Source of the DNA: Deltaproteobacteria bacterium
GTDB taxonomy: Bacteria; Bdellovibrionota; UBA2394
Length of the DNA stretch: 42,574 bases
Assembly: GCA_017302715.1 (NCBI GenBank)
Contig: JAFLCD010000014.1
Coordinates: 1 to 42,574 of the forward strand
Direction: 5' to 3'
Shown: piece by piece, positions 40,832 to 42,574 of the stretch
Layout: each line of letters starts with the position of its first letter
How positions within the stretch are numbered: position 1 is the first letter of the stretch
Position numbers and translations under genes: made by a program
Notes under the pieces: generated by a model
What the model was told of the DNA's origin: nothing
The model's input: only the letters and a program-made list of their open reading frames with translations
Database searches by the model: none

Positions 40832-42574
40832 ATGTTGAGAATTAATTCTGACCATCTCTCGCTCTTGGCACAGCGCCAACTTTCTCAGTCGCTAAAAGCG
40901 ATTGAAAAAGCTTTGGCTCGTTTAAGTACGGGTGAACGAATCCATTCGGCAAAAGACGATGCTGCTGGTCTGGCGATTCGAACAAAACTGGATACTCAAA
41001 TCAAGACTCAAGCTCGGGCGGCTTTGAATGTCACTCATGCAAATTCTCTGCTTCAAGTCGCCGATGGTGTTCTCGAATCGCAAACGCAAATAGTGCAGCG
41101 TATGAGAGAGCTAGCCGTTCAAGCTTCAAACGGAATTATTTCATCAAGTATGAGGACGACTATAAATTCTGAATTGAACCAACTTTATTCGGAGTTCGAG
41201 CGAGTCATGGCGACTTCAAATTTTAATGGCATACGTCTTTTTGATGGCAACCTTCTGGATCGCAGAATTCAAGTCAGTCGAGATGCTATTGATAATTTTA
41301 ATTTCAACCTGGGATCTGTAGATTCTGCGTCGATTTTTACCAAAATTGGCGCATCAGGAAATTATTCAACTCGCGCCACATTAACGCCCGGATTGGGAGC
41401 TGCTGGTCCCTCTTCTTCGACGGCAGTCGGCGATCTCGATGGCGATGGCTATGCCGATATGGTTGCGGTGGATACTCAAACAACCACTCTTTCAGTATTT
41501 CTACATTCTTCGGCAGATACTTTTGGTTCTCGCTCCGTGATCAATGTAGGCTCTCTACCGAGAGACGTAAAACTCGCCGATTTTGATGGCGACGGAAATC
41601 TCGATGTTATCAATAGCGATTCATCTTCAACAACCGTCTCTCTTTCGTTGGGTAACGGCGATGGAACTTTTCAATCGAGAACAACCGTATCTACCGGCAC
41701 CACTCCTTCGAAAATTCGCGTCGGAGATTTTGATAAGGATGGCAATCAAGATTTTGCAGTTACAGAAAATGGTTCAACGACCATCGGCATTTTCTTAGGA
41801 AATGGAGATGGGTCATTTCAAACGCGGACGTCGGTGGATTTAACAGTCACTCCCGCTTATATGGCACTCGCTGATATTGATAATGATGGTCAACTTGATA
41901 TTGTCGCCGGAGATTCTGCCGGAACAATTTCTAAATTTTTAGGTAATGGCGATGGAACTTTTCAATCTCGCGCGACGATTGCCACAGGCGCATCCGTATA
42001 TGGCTTGGAACTTGGAGATTTAAATAATGATGGGGTCTTAGATCTCGTTCAGTCGGCATGGGTCGTTGGCGTAGGAGCTAAAATTTATCTGGGAACAGGT
42101 GGCGGCAACTTTAGTTCAGCGTCTTCGACTGTCGGGAGTTCTTGGAATGGAACGATCGGAATTGCCGACGTCGACAATGACGATATTCTCGATCTCGTAG
42201 GAGCTTCAACTTTTACCGGTCGTGCACAGGTTCTCAAAGGTCGAGGGGATGGAACTTTTTCGTTTCTCTCTCAAACGACCGGCACAACTTTTTATGGTAA
42301 CCTTACTCTGGCCGATCTCAACGGGGATGAGGCTTTTGATATCATCTCTAGAGATGCGACAAATTCCACGACGCTGTCGTACTATCTCAATGACATTGGT
42401 AGTTCCTCTGGTGTTTCAGATATTTCAGTGACGACTCAATCAAAAGCGCAGAGGCTTTTAGGAATTTTAAGTAATGCGCTCGATAATATTTCAGAGCAGC
42501 GCTCGCTTATTGGCGGACAATTAAGTCGCTTAGAATTTTCTGAATCTACTCTTTTGACTCAACGCGAGTCTCTC
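40832..42574 (+). CDS. Flagellin with an inserted seven-repeat FG-GAP/VCBS propeller (3' end outside the window)
   Basis: 581 residues are visible. Residues 1 to about 150 are the flagellin N-terminal D0/D1 region: INSDHLSLLAQRQLSQSL, RLSTGERIHSAKDDAAGLAI, LLQVADGVLESQTQIVQRM, RELAVQAS and NFNGIRLFDG. From about 177 to 525 come seven repeats. Their metal loops begin at Asp201, 250, 299, 348, 396, 446 and 495 (DLDGDGYAD, DFDGDGNLD, DFDKDGNQD, DIDNDGQLD, DLNNDGVLD, DVDNDDILD, DLNGDEAFD), a period of 48-50. GNGDGTFQSR-type hairpins separate them. This is the FG-GAP/VCBS pattern of seven-bladed integrin-like propellers, which bind calcium. From about 532 the flagellin C-terminal region starts (AQRLLGILSNALDNISEQRS, IGGQLSRLEFSESTLLTQRE) and leaves the window. 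The frame is open throughout. A filament protein with a surface-exposed propeller is inferred. Confidence 0.93.
   Translation, partial: MLRINSDHLSLLAQRQLSQSLKAIEKALARLSTGERIHSAKDDAAGLAIRTKLDTQIKTQARAALNVTHANSLLQVADGVLESQTQIVQRMRELAVQASNGIISSSMRTTINSELNQLYSEFERVMATSNFNGIRLFDGNLLDRRIQVSRDAIDNFNFNLGSVDSASIFTKIGASGNYSTRATLTPGLGAAGPSSSTAVGDLDGDGYADMVAVDTQTTTLSVFLHSSADTFGSRSVINVGSLPRDVKLADFDGDGNLDVINSDSSSTTVSLSLGNGDGTFQSRTTVSTGTTPSKIRVGDFDKDGNQDFAVTENGSTTIGIFLGNGDGSFQTRTSVDLTVTPAYMALADIDNDGQLDIVAGDSAGTISKFLGNGDGTFQSRATIATGASVYGLELGDLNNDGVLDLVQSAWVVGVGAKIYLGTGGGNFSSASSTVGSSWNGTIGIADVDNDDILDLVGASTFTGRAQVLKGRGDGTFSFLSQTTGTTFYGNLTLADLNGDEAFDIISRDATNSTTLSYYLNDIGSSSGVSDISVTTQSKAQRLLGILSNALDNISEQRSLIGGQLSRLEFSESTLLTQRESL

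Noticed and set aside
41583-42431. Small frames in the second half of the flagellin-propeller gene
   Set aside because: They are out-of-frame shadows of the repeated coding sequence.

Overview
The window reads like a Gram-negative, flagellated, aerobic bacterium of roughly 42-45% GC. Outer-membrane-type lipoproteins, an AsmA-like envelope gene set, a flagellin, an ETF/acyl-CoA branch and many short-spaced, often TTG/GTG-started genes fit a Bdellovibrionota (Bdellovibrio/Pseudobdellovibrio-like) genome. That placement is inference; no rRNA or other decisive marker lies in the window. No tRNA, rRNA, CRISPR array, insertion sequence or prophage was seen. Genes are packed tightly and no gene-free stretch exceeds 300 bases.

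Layout. 1-1307: end of hemC, hemD (heme) and queF (queuosine) on the plus strand. 1304-3439: two unrecognised envelope proteins on opposite strands. 3397-6083: a minus-strand run rlmD-like / PilZ protein / queG. 6206-7238: a FliT-like helical protein and a partner of unknown function. 7219-9232: a secreted ParB-like protein, gpsA and a small CxxC protein. 9249-11304: a double cyclic-nucleotide-binding protein and fabI. 11306-13810: an unknown Ser/Thr-rich protein and a NOL1/NOP2/Sun methyltransferase homologue that has lost both catalytic cysteines. 13927-16130: a thioredoxin-domain DUF255 protein and panD, convergent. 16213-22778: a three-gene envelope cluster (TIGR03546-like, TIGR03545/AsmA-like, and a 1346-residue secreted protein). 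22834-28402: etfB, etfA, an ETF:quinone-type Fe-S membrane oxidoreductase and a long-chain acyl-CoA synthetase, which look like one operon feeding fatty-acid oxidation electrons to quinone. 28519-30359: two secreted proteins facing each other across a bidirectional terminator. 30505-34361: the conserved minus-strand block rplU-rpmA-obgE-(LolA-like)-nadD-rsfS-rlmH, in which nadD has no ATG/GTG/TTG start. 34501-35781: two tandem lipoproteins. 35788-38368: RNase E/G and two small membrane proteins. 38442-39037: a Fic/Doc toxin with a ribbon-helix-helix antitoxin, apparently leaderless and controlled by a perfect 18-bp palindrome. 39110-40609: rlmN and ndk.

The most striking object is at the right edge (40832 to beyond 42574): a flagellin whose variable domain has been replaced by seven FG-GAP/VCBS repeats of about 49 residues. 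Each repeat has a DxDxDG-type calcium loop or a degenerate form of it. That is the pattern of a seven-bladed integrin-alpha-like propeller. If assembled, such a protein would display a calcium-binding propeller along the filament surface. The C-terminal flagellin domain starts in frame after the last blade but runs off the window.
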